From Centrapalus pauciflorus (lineage: Eukaryota > Streptophyta > Magnoliopsida > Asterales > Asteraceae), in NCBI GenBank assembly GCA_020465985.1, contig JAANYP010002658.1:186001-250000 (forward strand): a DNA stretch of 64,000 nucleotides, given 5' to 3'. The notes under the pieces were generated by a model. That model was not told where the DNA came from and searched no databases. It was given only the letters and a program-made list of their open reading frames with translations. Position 1 is the first letter of the stretch; each line of letters begins with the position of its first letter. Below are positions 47,651 to 60,064 of the stretch, piece by piece. The position numbers were made by a program, and so were the translations under genes.

Positions 47651-50600
47651 CTAGCTCGGACTCTGGAATAGCTGCGGATATCGGCTCCTCATCTCTGTCT
47701 CGGGCTCCCAGGTGGCACTAGTACCCTTATGATGCCTCCACTGAACAAGTACTAGCGCAATCTCTTTGTTCCGCAATCTCTTCACCTTTCGATCAGTAAT
47801 CGCCTCAGGTTGCTCAACATACCTCAGATGAGAATCCACGGTGATCTCGGATAACGGCACAAACTGATCATCTTTGGCCAGACACTTTCTCAGGTGGCTC
47901 ACATGAAATGTATCGTGGACTCCGGCCAACTCGGGAGGCAATCTCAGTCTATAAGCCTGATCTCGAACTCTGGCGATGATCTCGAACGGACCGATGTACC
48001 GCGGACTCAGCTTACCTCGATGCCTGAATCTGATAACTCCCTTCCACGGCGACACTTTCAACATCACGCGATCTCCAACACTGAACTCGAGCTCATTCAG
48101 ACGACGATCGACATAACTCTTTTGCCGGCTCTGCGCCACTCTCATATGCTATCGGATAACTACCACTTTATCGCTCGTCTCCTGTAACAACTCGGGCCCA
48201 CTGATAGGTCGCTCGCCGACCTCGCCCCAACACACCGGGGTTAGGCACTTACGCCCATACAGTGCCTCGAATGGAGCCATCTTGATGGAGGAATGATAGC
48301 TGTTGTTGTACGCAAACTCGGCTAACGGCAAGTGAACGTCCCAACTACCACTGAAATCGATCGCACAAGCTCGGAGCATATCCTCGAGAGTCTGATTCGT
48401 CCGCTCTGTCTGCTCGTCTGTCTGAGGTCTGTATGCTGTACTCAACTGAACTCTCGTCCCCAACTCGCGCTGAAAGCTCTGCCAGAACCTCGAAGTAAAC
48501 CGCGTATCTCTATCGGACGTAATCGACATCGGAACGCCGTGCCTCGAAACTATCTCGCTGATGTATAACCGAGCCAACTGATCCATAGTGATGGTACCCC
48601 GAACCGCTAGAAAGTGAGCACTCTTCGTCAAGCGATCCACTATCACCCAGATCATATCATTACCTCGAACGGTGCGCGGAAGCCTGACGATGAAATCCAT
48701 CGTGATATGATACCACTTCCACTCAGGGATCTCTAAAGGCTGCAAATGCCCGTGAGGCTTCTGATGCTCGGCCTTGACTCGCAGACAAGTCATACACTCC
48801 TCGACGTATCGGCCCACGTCTCGTTTCATCCGTGGCCACCAATAGAACTCGCGCAAATCTCTGTACATTTTGGTGCTCCCGGGGTGGATAGATAACTCGA
48901 ACGGTGCGACTCATCTAAAATCAGCTGCCGCAGATTACCGACTCTTGGAACCCAAACACGATCACGAAACGCCCACAAACCTCTGCTATCTCTGCTCAAT
49001 GCCTCTAGCTGTCCCGCAAGCCGCTCTCTTTTCACATTCTCCGCCCGTAAACCCTCTAACTGAGCATGCCTCAGACTCTCCACAAGAGTCGATGTAACCT
49101 CGAGCCTCGCTGCTCGGGAAACTACCGTCTGGCCACACGCCTTACGGCTCAACGCATCGGCCACCACATTGGCCCTACCAGGATGGTACTGAATCTCGCA
49201 GTCATAATCTTTCAATAACTCAAGGCTGCGCCGCTGTCTCATATTCAACTCTTTCTGACTGAACAGATACTGAAGACTCTTGTGATCGGTATAAACCACG
49301 AACCGCGAACCGTACAGATAATGACGCCATATCTTCAGAGCGAACACTATCGCATCTAACTCAAGGTCGTGCACGGTATGATTCTCCTCGTAGGTCTTCA
49401 GCTGTCGCGACGCATACGCAATTACCTTGCCTCGCTGCATCAGAACACATCCCAACCCGGTACCTGACGCATCACAGTAGACCACGAAATCCTCTGTACC
49501 CTCGGGCAATGCTAATACTGGTGCCTGACATAACCGGGATTTCAATTCTCTGAAAGCCGACTCTTGCTCACCAGACCACACGAAAGGAACGGACTGCCGT
49601 GTCAATCTCGTCAACGGCCTGGCAATCCTCTAAAAGTCCTGAATGAAGCGGCGATAATACCCGGCTAGGCCTAAAAAGCTACGGATCTCGGGCACAGTCT
49701 TCGGCGGCTCCCAACTCATCACTGCCTCTATCTTCGCCGGGTCCACTGAAATACCCTCGGCGCTCACAACATGCCCCAAAAACTGGACCTCGCGCAACCA
49801 GAACTCACACTTGGAGAACTTCGCATAAAGTCGCTCCTCTCGCAGCACAGATAAAACCTCTCGCAAGTGCTGCTCGTGGTCCTCGGCACTCCTCGAGTAA
49901 ATCAGGATGTCGTCGATGAACACTATCACGAACCGATCCAACATAGATCTACACACCCTGTTCATCAGATCCATGAATGTCGCGGGTGCGTTAGTCAGTC
50001 CAAAGGGCATGACTAGAAACTCGTAGTGGCCGTATCTCGTCCGAAACGCAGTCTTCGGCACATCCTCATCTCTAACTCTCAGCTGATGATAACCCGATCT
50101 CAGATCTATCTTCGAAAAGAAGCTCGAACCCTGTAGCTGATCAAACATTTCGTCGATACGTGGAAGCGGATAACGGTTCTTCACCGTCACTTTATTTAAC
50201 TCTCGATAATCGATACACATCCGCATAGAACCGTCCTTCTTCTTCACAAACAGCACTGGGGCTCCCCACGGGGACGAACTCGGACGGATGAATCCACGAT
50301 CAAGCAACTCCTGAAGCTGCGACATCATTTCTCTCATCTCAGTAGGTGCCAGCCTATAAGGCGTCTTCGCAATAGGCACCGCTCTAGGGATAAGGTCAAT
50401 ACGAAACTCAACCTGACGATCTGGCGGTAACCCAGGCAACTCCTCTGGGAATACCTCAGGGAACTCTCGAACTACGGGTATATCCGCTAGGGTCTTATTC
50501 TCTAATCTGGCGTCAACAACATAAGCCAGAAAAGTCTCGCACCCTTTCGCAACATATCTCTGAGCTCGAGCCATAGACACAATGCCGATCTCACCTCGAC

Positions 50601-52338
50601 GCCTCTCGCCGTACACTGTCATCGTCTCACTGTCTGAAATGGGTATCCGGATCATCTTCTTCGCACACAGAATATCGGCCTGCCTGGCTGTCATCCAGTC
50701 CATACCCACTATCACGTCGAAACTGCTAATCTCTATCGGCAGTAGATCGATCGAAAACCGGTGAGCATCTATCTCAAGGACACAATCTCTGTATACCCGA
50801 CTCACTAAAGCAGTACTAAAGTCTACTCTCTCAACGACTAACGGCACAGATAAAACAGTAGCAGACACAGAAAAGTAGGCACATAATACAACAGACACAT
50901 ACGAGCGATCTGCTCCAGAATCAAACAATATACGAGCACTAAGCCCGTTCAGAATGTACGTACCAGATACCACATCGGTAGACTCGCGGGCCTCCTCTGC
51001 CGTAGCCTGAAATACTCTACCCCTGCCTCTGGGTGCTGACTCACGACGGCTCGAAGATGACGGCTCGGCTCTGGCACCCCTGGTGCTCGCTCCCTGCACT
51101 GCTGGCGGCGCATCCGGACAATCCCTCACAATATGACCTGGCCTCCCACAGCGGAAGCACAGGGAATCCCTCGAAGTACAAGTAAAAGATGTATGGCCAT
51201 ACTGACCACAGCGGTAGCAACGGGGCTGCTCTGATGTACAAGGACCAGAATGGCGACGGCGACACCTCGGACAGTCTCTCTCCCCGGCTGAACTATCTGC
51301 CCGGCTCCCTGATGGTTGGGACCCCTGCCCCACGCTGCTCTGACTCTGACTCGGAGCACTATATCGGAAAGTCTGCCCCTGACTCTGACTGGCCGTCCCT
51401 GATCCCTGATACTGCCCAGACCTCCGGGATCTACGATCTCTGCCTCTGTCTCTGTCTCTGCGAAATCCCGAACCCTGCCCCTGAACCTGCTGCTGCTCAG
51501 GCTGTCTCTCTCTCTGAAAATCCTGGGGCTCTCGATAGTAACTCTGGGACTGCTCAGACGTCCCTGTCCTCTGTCTCTGGGATGGAGGCTGACCCCTCTG
51601 TCTCTCGATCTCTCTCTCTCTGACACGAGCCAACTCCAAGGCTCTCGCAAACGTCGGGGTGTCGTGAAGCCCAACGAACTCCCGAATATCAGATCTCAAC
51701 CCATCGATAAAGGCATCAGCCTTACGAATCTCTGTATCCACGTGCTGGGGCGCAAACTGAGCATACTCATTAAATCGGTCTACATACTGCTGGACTGACA
51801 TGCTGCCCTGCTGAAGATGTAGAAAACGACGCTCCATTTCCCGGCGCTCATCGCGGGGAATATACTGTAACTCAAAGATAGCACGGAATTGATCCCATGT
51901 CATAGCATACGCTGCAGCTGTAGTCATGGATGACTCAATGGACTTCCACCACTGTGAAGCCCCTCCCTTTAGCTGATAAGCCGCATAGCCGACCATATCA
52001 CGAGGATCGACATGGGCAACGCGGAATGCGGCCTCTATCTCTCTCTCCCAAGCCATAGCCGCACCCGGCTCACCACCGCCTCGAAACTGAGGTGGGGCTC
52101 CCGCCATAAAGTCCTTAAAGGACCCACCTCGCACAGAAGAAGAAGATGCCCCAACCACTGTCTCAACACTAGTCACTGGCGGCGGATCAGATCTCTGTCG
52201 CTGCTGCTCTCTCTCTCTATCCCTCTCTCTATAGAACTCAGTCAACACTGATAACATCTCTGACCGGCGGACATACTCATCTCTCTCTGATCTCTCTGGC
52301 CCTGACCCCTCGCCATGATCTGCCATAACTACCTGCAC
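47651..52338 (-). pseudogene. Broken gag-pol polyprotein of the gypsy element
   Basis: 52338-49630 encodes a 902-aa open part: retrotransposon Gag (about 60-250), two CCHC knuckles near residues 372 and 392 (CYRCGQYGHTSFTC, CFRCGRPGHIVRDC), aspartic protease DSGADRS near 471, and reverse transcriptase with FIDDIL near 804. A TAG at 49630-49632 interrupts between RT and RNase H. 49614-48826 in the same frame carries RNase H (YCDASGTGLG, YTDHKSLQYL). A one-base frameshift near 48870 leads to integrase (48868-48149, with TSDRDTRF and YRPQTDEQTER). A second TAG at 48149-48151 precedes the chromo-like C-terminus (48145-47651, ending VQWRHHKGTSATWEPE). Each lesion is a single change. Confidence 0.9.
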
Positions 52339-52492
52339 ATATCAAAAAGGTAAGATAACAGATCGATCACCCAGCGTTATACAATAAGCTAGGTCAGTTA
52401 ATTCCGCTAAACTCAGTCTCAGGGAAGAATCCCACAGATCTGAACACGGTAAGAGCACAAGCATCCACTGATACTCAATACTGAAACCTCAA

Positions 52493-52504
52493 GCTCTGAT
52501 ACCA
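52493..52504 (-). promoter_or_regulatory. Primer binding site for tRNA-iMet
   Basis: TGGTATCAGAGC, complementary to the 3' end of initiator tRNA-Met, lies 3 nt inside the 5' LTR on the minus strand. Confidence 0.88.
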
Positions 52505-52507
52505 AGC

Positions 52508-54256
52508 TGTAACACCCATGATTCTCACATAAATGCCACGTCAATACAATACACAGGTGGCAATAACGCAATCATCTTATAAAGCACATGTCACGGGATT
52601 AGCGGAAAATACTGATAATTTAAAACTTTTATACAAAGTTAACACATCGCTGATCAAGTACAGAATACAGATAACAACTCTAAAGTCTAGCATCAAAATA
52701 CAGTCAGCATACACAACTCTAAACTGCCCGATCTCTACTTCGGCTGTTGCGGCTATGACTGCGATCCCATAGTATGGCTGCCTGAGACACGGAAGACTCG
52801 AAAACATAAGCTGGACAGCTCGTGAGTACGCGAGGGTTAGACACTGCAGGTAAGCACATAAAGCATACACAACACATATATCTCGTCACATATATGCAAC
52901 TCGATGCATAACACATATCTCTGCTCAAAAGGGTACCACGTTCCCCAGCTAACAGGCCGCACACAGCAGCGGTTAGCTACTCAATAGGCACAGGAGCGAC
53001 CTGGCATATCACTGCCGTATATATACAGCCTCATAATTCGTGACTGGTTAGGGACAGTCAGCCTGCGCGATCACGTATCGCGGACACCTGCAACTCAAAC
53101 ATATATAGCACGTATAGGGTAGAATGAATCATACCTGCGCGCTAAGCTCGGTCTCATACACAACATATCACAACACATATACACGACTCATAAAAGTTTA
53201 CGCGCGCTTTGTAAAAGACTCGAGTACTCACCGATACCCGAAAGCAATCGAAACCCGAACTCTCAATGCGGCTCGGCACGTGATCGGCTAGCACCTGAAC
53301 ACATCACGGGTCTCACATGTTATCACAAACTCGATAGCCACGCAATTCAATCAAACATAACTCAATCCAACACAATTATCACAATTAAACTAATCCCGAA
53401 ACATATTCCCGAACGGACAATCGATCCCCGAAACCCTTTTTCAGAACTCCTATCGAGACCCAAAATCCCAAATAATTCAATTCAATAATATTTCGAAGGG
53501 ACTCGACCAAATAACGACTCAAAACTCTCTTTTATTGACCCTATTGAAATTTTCTGCAGATCAGAAAACGCGCCGCGCTTTTCCCATTTGCGCGCCGCGC
53601 TTTTGCCAGACAGCAGAATCTTGCCCTTCGAACTCCATAGCCGAACCAGGGGTTTTCAACCCCTCCAAACTCGATTTTCAGCAAGGAAAATACACAAGAC
53701 TCATATGTAAACACCCCATATACTACAGAAACGATTTCCTCAATATAAAACATGAATTCATCAAGAATTTAACCATTATAATCAACCCTTACCTCTTGGA
53801 AACCCAACAACACAAGGTGGTGAAGAAGATGATGAAGATGATCAAAGGAAACACCAATTCCAGCACCCTAGCCAAATCAATTTCAGCTTCTTCTAGCTGG
53901 AGCTCCACACCCAGAATACACATACACCTTTAGGTTCTTTTTGTCTCAAATGGATAAGGAAGAAGAAGAAAAGGGGGCTCAACACACATATATACGTTTT
54001 ATCCTTTTTCCGGTTCCGAACCCACTAAATCCGAACCCGATATCACTTTTTCACAAATTATATCATTAGAGCCCAATTAAATCCACGATCTCAAGGAAAT
54101 AATTAATCCGCTAATTGTTAGCTCGGAGACACGTATCACTCAATTTTGACACGTTAAATCGACGAAACGGAATTTAATTGGACCAACGCAATAATATTAA
54201 AATAAATGAGCCAATAAATTAAATCCACGTACCAGGCTCAAATCCGGGATGTTACA
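52508..54256 (-). repeat. 5' LTR of the gypsy element (element sense)
   Basis: 1749 bp with TG...CA ends. It differs from the other LTR mainly by scattered substitutions and one small change near 53757. It should contain the element's promoter, but no TATA box was assigned. Confidence 0.93.
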
Positions 54257-54726
54257 GCAGCTTGGACAAACTGTCTTAGTTGCAACACATGCAGCATATA
54301 GAACAGCTTTAGATTGATATTGCAAATCATTTTCAGGTTTCAATAAGGCATATAACAGGCCTTAAATTCAACCTTCAAATGCATCAACAGATTTGATTAT
54401 AAATCTCCCCCTCAGATGTAGAACAGGTTTGACTGAGACCTTTTTGTGCCTAACATATATATATAATGGTAAACATATATAGGATATTGGAGGTGGGTTT
54501 ACAGCTGTTGTTGCATGTTTTGTCATACGACGTACGCTAAATGCATATATATTTTTTTTATCAACATAATAAGTTAGTTTATAAATATGGATAGAGACTA
54601 AAACTAATTGTATTGTTGGATCGATTTTTATAAGTTATGAAACCGTCGACTGCTGTCATCTATTATTTAAATTTCATATATCAATCTATCTTCTATATAT
54701 ATCATATCATTTTTTCAACTGTCTTA

Positions 54727-55033
54727 GAGGGTGTTTGGTTTTAGATTATAAACGTGATTATTAGTTCATTACGTTACAATGACGCAAATAATTGGTTTAA
54801 AGTGTTTGGATTGCATACGTTAATAAGTGATTATTTGCGTTTAAAATTAATCCTACCACATCTTTTTTATAAGTTAAAAAATGTAGCTTATTCGCTTAAT
54901 TAATTAGTGATTATTTGATCATTTTACAACTTAAAATACAAATCTAAACACTTAAAAAACTGATTATTTGATCATTATGATAGTTAACAGCAGAAGTTAA
55001 ACCAAACACTACAACGCAAATCTAAACACCCTC
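54727..55033. mobile_element. Tourist-like MITE (PIF/Harbinger type)
   Basis: 307 bp with ends GAGGGTGTTTGG and inverted AACACCCTC. It is flanked by TTA on the left and TTC on the right, a mutated 3-bp duplication. The body matches the copy at 55713-56085 ('gtgattatttgatcatttta'). Confidence 0.7.
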
Positions 55034-55094
55034 TTCATTTTTATTTTTTTGTTTGATTTTACTAATATACAACAAGAAAACTGAAGTTATAGGG

Positions 55095-55400
55095 TTTATG
55101 ATGAAAAAAACCAACATGTTTTCATATTTTTTGTGTTTTCATTCCTTCATGTTATTTTTTTAAATAAAATTCCTCAAGTTAAAATTTTCTTTTTGGTATG
55201 ATGAAATTTGGATATTAGAACTCGGTTTTTCAGTTTTTAAAAACCCGATTTACTAATTATAACCGAGTTCTAATATCCAAATTTCACTAAACCAAAAATA
55301 ATTTTATAACTTGAGGACTTTTATAAAAAATAACATTGAATGACAAAAACGCAAAAACCATGAAAAACATAATGGTTTTTTTTAATAATAAACCCAAAGT
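55095..55400. mobile_element. Fold-back element, copy 1
   Basis: About 300 bp, nearly a perfect inverted repeat around 'aaaacccgatt'. The arms include 'ccaacatgttttcat', 'ttatttttttaaataaaa' and 'tgaaatttggatattagaac'. A second copy lies at 61205-61502. No coding; a transcript would form one long hairpin. Confidence 0.75.
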
Positions 55401-55504
55401 TATAACAAATAATAATATTTTCTATTTTTGTTATTTGAAAAAAATTTATATTTGTAAGTTTTAAATTTGAGAATATATACAATTTATATAAATAATTTTA
55501 CTAA

Positions 55505-55545
55505 AAAAATATCACATAATACGTAGATTAATAAACGAGTTAACA
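55505..55545 (+). mobile_element. Degenerate Helitron 3' end
   Basis: 'atatcacataatacgtagattaataaacgagt' resembles the hairpin plus CTAGT terminus of the intact Helitrons, with several mutations. Confidence 0.3.
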
Positions 55546-55712
55546 AATGAACGTTTATCCTGTGACTAGACATGGTATATTTATTATATTCATATATAAT
55601 TATGTAAAAGTTATGAATATCGTATATACATAATGTATTTTATGTTTATTCGGATTTTCAATTATCATTCAGTCCATCCTGAAATCATAATGAATAAGTT
55701 CTGTGTTATTTA

Positions 55713-56085
55713 GAGGGTGTTTGGATTTGCGTTTGAAAAAATGCTGCAGCGTTTTGAAAACTAATAATCAGATAATAGCTGTAACAAAAAGTGCTGCAGG
55801 AAATGTAGTGTTTGGTTTAGCTTCTGCTGTTTGCTATCATAATTATCAAATAATCATTTTTTAAAGTGTTTGGATTTACGTTTTTACTTGTAAAATGACC
55901 AAATAATCACTTATGAAGCAAATAAACTACAATTTTTAACTTATGAAAAAGTGTGGTAAGATTAACGCTAAAAGCAAATAATCACTTATTAACGTATGCA
56001 ATCCAAACTCTTTAAACTAATTATTTGCGTTATTGTAACGTAATAAACTGATAATCTGGTTCATAAAATAAAACCAAACACCCTC
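55713..56085. mobile_element. Tourist-like MITE, second copy
   Basis: 373 bp, ends GAGGGTGTTTGGATTTGCG and inverted CCAAACACCCTC, with a perfect TTA duplication (55710-55712 and 56086-56088). This is the signature of PIF/Harbinger MITEs. Confidence 0.8.
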
Positions 56086-56360
56086 TTAATTTAAGTGTGA
56101 TTTAACGGAATAAAAAGTGATTTTTATTATTTGTGTTTGTTGGACTAATTTTTATTTTCATATATAAAATAACAAGTTGTTATGCATGTGTTTATCAATT
56201 GGGTGGTCATTTATTTATTTTTGTTTTTTCAATTTTTACTTCATTCGTTTGACATGACCTATTTTTAATACCAACTAATATCTATTTAAACAATTCTGAT
56301 AACTTAATACTACTTACTTAATACAAATATTTATGAGTCAATGATATTATATAAATACAG

Positions 56361-57590
56361 AATATGGTTCACGGTAGAACCACATATCCATCTGTAGAAT
56401 TGGTAGAATGCTCACCAAGTCTTGGATTAATCTTTTTAAAAAATAAAATTCACAAATTTAAGTTAGAACCTGTTGATCTTGAGATCATGAGCTTCACTTT
56501 ACGATAACAACAATTTGTCCTAATCGGGTAACAAAATTTTGCTATAGGATATTACACAAGTAAATGTGTTCGTTCCTGATTGATTGATTTTCGTTTGTAT
56601 GCATAATAAATGTTACATACAATTCGAAGTAAATAAAGATAAGTTAACTACCCAATTAACCATCAAAAAACGGTTAATGATGTTGCCTTAACCAGGGTCG
56701 TCCCGTGAATTTTGGAGGCCCTGTACGATAATTACATTGTAGCCTTTTAAAATGCAAAAATTTTTAAATTTTTATAAGAATTATTAGTTATTAGAAGTCT
56801 AGCAATTGCTATATACATCAAAAATATTTAAAACAATGATATTAAGACATGTTCATCTAACTTGAACAAAATAATTAATTTCAAAACTATGTTTATTTGA
56901 AAGGGCATTGCTATACGCTTATTTTTAATAATCATACATCCTCACACTCACATATTTTTTTGTTAGTGACGTGAGACACAGTAATTAAACTTAATCAGAC
57001 TTTTGATTTTCACCATTTTTTCCGATCACCGGTCAATGATGAGGCACTATCAAACTTGGGGTCCTGAGCGGTCACACTTATTGCACACCCTCAGGGCCGG
57101 CCTTGGCTTTAACAACAACATGAAAGCCGCACAAGATCAGCAACAACGCCACAAGCTTCACGCCATCAAAAATTGTTAAGCTTTCACATGTTAACGAATC
57201 AAAGGATAAATTCCTATTTAAAACCACATCTTGAAAATCGTATTTGTTTTGGGACGCTGCCCCGAGACACCGCCATGGGCTCCGCCCCTTAGACCCATTA
57301 GGGACACTAACCCTAGAATCCCGCGAGGGGGCGAGACCCCCACTTTAACGCCTGGGTCTTGACTTTGACCAAACTTAGACGATTGTGCATTCCGCACCAC
57401 CGTATTCGTTATAGTTTCAACCAAAATCACTAAACAGGTCAAGCATTTACACTAAAATAATAACAATTTGTTTTAAGTAAGATTACAAGTCCATTCATTT
57501 ACATTCACAACACATTCGTACATTCGCGTGTTATTTTAGAGGCCTTACAAAACTCGAAACCTTGTGGATGTTTTTTTAAATAGTCTATAA
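56361..57590 (+). mobile_element. Family A repeat, long copy with nested hAT
   Basis: Shares both ends with 3013-3240 ('ggtagaaccacat' at left; 'acaaaactcgaaacc' and 'tttttttaaatagtct' at right). A hAT-like element (56693-57105) is inserted in it. The GC-richer part 57220-57440 has a short open frame with no domain. Confidence 0.5.
56693..57105. mobile_element. hAT-like non-autonomous element
   Basis: 413 bp. Ends CAGGGTCGTCC and inverted CAAGGCCGGCCC, flanked by 'gccttaac' (56685-56692) and 'gctttaac' (57106-57113): an 8-bp duplication with one mismatch, as hAT transposition makes. No transposase. Confidence 0.7.
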
Positions 57591-57630
57591 AAAAACTATC
57601 TAACTAACTAACAAGATTTCAGCTAAATTG

Positions 57631-57790
57631 TCATGTACACAACACATTTATGTCGTACACATTAATTTTATTTAAAATGACAAATTCATCATTAATTTTA
57701 AAAATATAAGACAAAAATGATAATAATATTATTAATGATAAAATAGTCATTTAAATTAAGTTGTGTATCAAAAACATGTTGTGTACAAAT
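57631..57790. mobile_element. Small TIR repeat, second copy
   Basis: About 160 bp with left 'tcatgtacacaacacat' and right inverse of 'tttgtacacaacatg'. Related to 15735-15893. Confidence 0.5.
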
Positions 57791-57799
57791 AATCTCCCG

Positions 57800-59264
57800 T
57801 AATATTTATCATGTACCTTCATTTTCTTAATGGCTTTCATTATTTCTTTTTCTTTTTCACCTTAAAAACCATTATCACATGATCGTGATTGTTATTAGAA
57901 TCTCTTGTCGAAACCTGCATATTATTAACAAAAATAAATTAAATCGTAAAATCCAAATGAGAAAAGGATCGATTAAACTGATTATTCGTTTTACTTCCAG
58001 ACCCCGAGTTAAATCTTAAAATCATAAAGTTAAAAATAATAATCATAATTGTAACATTTAACATCAAAACTACTAATTAATGAAAAATAATTAAATGCAT
58101 TTATTTTTGTTGTGGGCCTCTAATTAGTTTAAATAAAACAAATTGATTGAGTATGCAGTTGACAAATTTGAAAAATTTAGGAATAGTAATTATAAAATTT
58201 ATTTTTTAAATGATAGTATTTTGCCAAAAGATAGTAGTTTATATTTTAATTAACTGATAAAACATGATAATTTTATCATTTTTACTTAATTTTTTTATCC
58301 AAAAATTATCTTTTTCTTATTTTCGACTTTTAGAAAAACAAACATTTATCAAATTTTATAAAAACACCATTTTTATATAGTGAAACTCACAAATTACCGA
58401 TTTTATAAAATGAAACTTATAAAATATCATTTTTATAATTGTTATTAAACTTTATAACACAAACTCAAACATTATACATTAACTTTAAAAATAATAAAAG
58501 AATCAATACAATAAGTTCAAAACGTAAAACTTCTTTTTTTAAATTTACATAATTAGTTATGAACATTTAAAATGAATAATATTCACATAATCCTTAAATA
58601 AAATATCGATTAACAATTCACAAGTATCAAAAAAAAAAAAAACTTAAAAAATCATATTCGATTAATCAACTTAAACAAAAAGAACTAAATTATTATAAGT
58701 ATATATATCTAAATAATTCACATGTGTCCAACATTTAAATTGTTAAACAATCAACAAATCTCAAACGCTTGTAATTTATTTAATATTTTAGTTTTTTTTT
58801 TCATTTATGTTGATTGATCGAATATAATTTGTTTAAGTTTTTTTGATACTTGTGAATTGTTTATTGAGATTTTATGTTTGAAGTCAGATTGAGAGCAAAA
58901 ATAGTTCAATTTTAAGATTTTTTACATAACAATCTGTAAAAAAGTTTGTGCTTAATTTACCAAGCCTCTCTCTACGATGCGAGTGTCTAGACTCCAGAGA
59001 TTGGACCGAAAACTGATGAACATACCAAATTGATACTATTCTGTTCGATTATCTAATTTGGTTTTTTTATAGTTCTATTATACAGTTCCGGTTTAATTTG
59101 GTTTGGTACTTTATAAATTTTTTGTTGAAAAACATTGAGAGACTATCAAAAACTTGACCGATAAAGATTGATTTGGCTATTGGTTAATAATATTTTCTAT
59201 TTTATGGTTCTGTGCCATCCGATAAGCATTTATTTTTCTTCTAGATATTTGATTGTTGTTTTTC

Positions 59265-59304
<40 letters not shown>

Positions 59305-59555
59305 GGTTTAGAAGGTGATTTGTTTTTTCCATGTGAAAATCATAAATGAAACCATCCATTCCAAAACTTTCCACTTAGAAAAGTATTATATGAAAATGAC
59401 GTCTCATAACTAGTCACAACTTTCTTGTTGCTTTCACTTCAATTTCCTATTTTTTTTCTTCGCATTAATCATAACATTTATAAAACTTACACATTAAATT
59501 TACAATATATTATATATTCTCGAGATGCATGGAACGGCTTACCGATAACACTAAC
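57800..59555. other. AT-rich intergenic DNA with an inverted repeat
   Basis: No gene. Arms at about 58611-58672 and 58806-58866 are inverted copies ('caattcacaagtatcaa' against 'ttgatacttgtgaattg'), about 135 bp apart. An (AAT)n tract lies at 59264-59302. The tract explains the poly-Leu open frame on the minus strand. Confidence 0.55.
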
Positions 59556-59559
59556 GTTC

Positions 59560-59745
59560 ATAACAATGAGGTTTAACCCATTTGATATGAGAGGTGACAT
59601 GTAAGTGTGAGATCACAGATTCAACTCCCATCGGAGACAAATTGAAATTTATGTGGTGGAATTAAGTTCTAAAGTCCTCACTTAGAGCAAATTAGTAGTT
59701 TAAGAATAGGAGTGTGTTAGTTTGTTGTCCAAAAAAATTAACCTT
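59560..59745 (+). mobile_element. SINE-like element
   Basis: Contains 'atgagaggtgacatgtaag', then 'gattcaactcccatcgg' (B-box-like), a unique body, and ends 'ttgttgtccaaaaaaatt'. The same order recurs at 63842-64000 and, shortened, at 12416-12500, both in minus orientation. No protein. A tRNA-derived SINE is the best reading; the A box is not clear. Confidence 0.55.
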
Positions 59746-59755
59746 CATAATTTTA

Positions 59756-60064
59756 GAGTGTGGGGTGTACTTACCCCTCCCAAATCTACCATTTTGGACA
59801 CCTCAACGCCAAATCAGTTTTTCTCTCTACATCATTTCCATTCTAATTTTTTGGAAATATCCACCATTTCAATCTTTCTATCCCAATACTCATTACACAA
59901 TTAATTTTATAGAGAGAGAGAGAGAGAGCGAAGAAGCGGGTGTGATCGAGAGGCCGATGAGGGGTGCATTCAGCGGCGTCGTAGGGGAAGGGGATGGTGT
60001 TCCTGCCAGCTTTTGCCTAGGTGGCAAAGTCGCTGTGTAAGCGAGGGAGGTATACCCCTCAGCC
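59756..60064. mobile_element. Tourist-like MITE with GC-rich 3' part
   Basis: 309 bp with ends GAGTGTGGGGTGTACTTACC and inverted GGCTGAGGGGTATACC, flanked by TTA on both sides (59753-59755 and 60065-60067). The GC-rich part (59930-60045) belongs to the element, and the open frame 59714-60040 crossing its border is not a gene. Confidence 0.65.

Larger units (their letters stand above)
45868..54256 (-). mobile_element. Ty3/gypsy LTR retrotransposon, chromovirus (Del/Tekay-like)
   Basis: An 8.4-kb element in minus orientation: two ~1.75-kb LTRs (TGTAACA...TGTTACA), tRNA-iMet primer site, gag-pol in the order gag, protease, RT, RNase H, integrase, then a polypurine tract. This domain order defines Ty3/gypsy, and the chromodomain-like integrase tail and iMet primer fit the Del/Tekay chromoviruses. 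Flanking 'gcag' (45864-45867 and 54257-54260) is a target duplication; it becomes 'agcag' if the terminal A is shared. The LTRs differ at about 20 positions by eye (about 1%), so insertion was recent. Two stops and one frameshift break the coding region, so this copy is probably defective. It sits inside the TG...CA repeat 44941-54455. Confidence 0.93.
44941..54455. mobile_element. Possible solo LTR or LTR-derived repeat, split by the gypsy element
   Basis: After removing the nested gypsy element (45868-54256), the two outer parts (44941-45867 and 54257-54455) form about 1.1 kb. It starts TGTAGGTCCC, ends CCTAACA (TG...CA) and is flanked by TA repeats on both sides. 'gtagaggggggtgaata' lies near the left end. 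The open frame at 45299-45712 (-) has no known domain. TG...CA ends without coding suggest a solo LTR, but the TA flanks hide any 5-bp duplication, so the class is uncertain. Confidence 0.4.

Noticed and set aside
51126..51674. Long open frames antisense to or out of frame with gag
   Set aside because: The gag frame itself encodes clear domains; the others are composition-driven shadows of Arg/Ser-rich coding DNA.
59177..59374. Poly-Leu open frame
   Set aside because: It arises from the (AAT)n microsatellite at 59264-59302.
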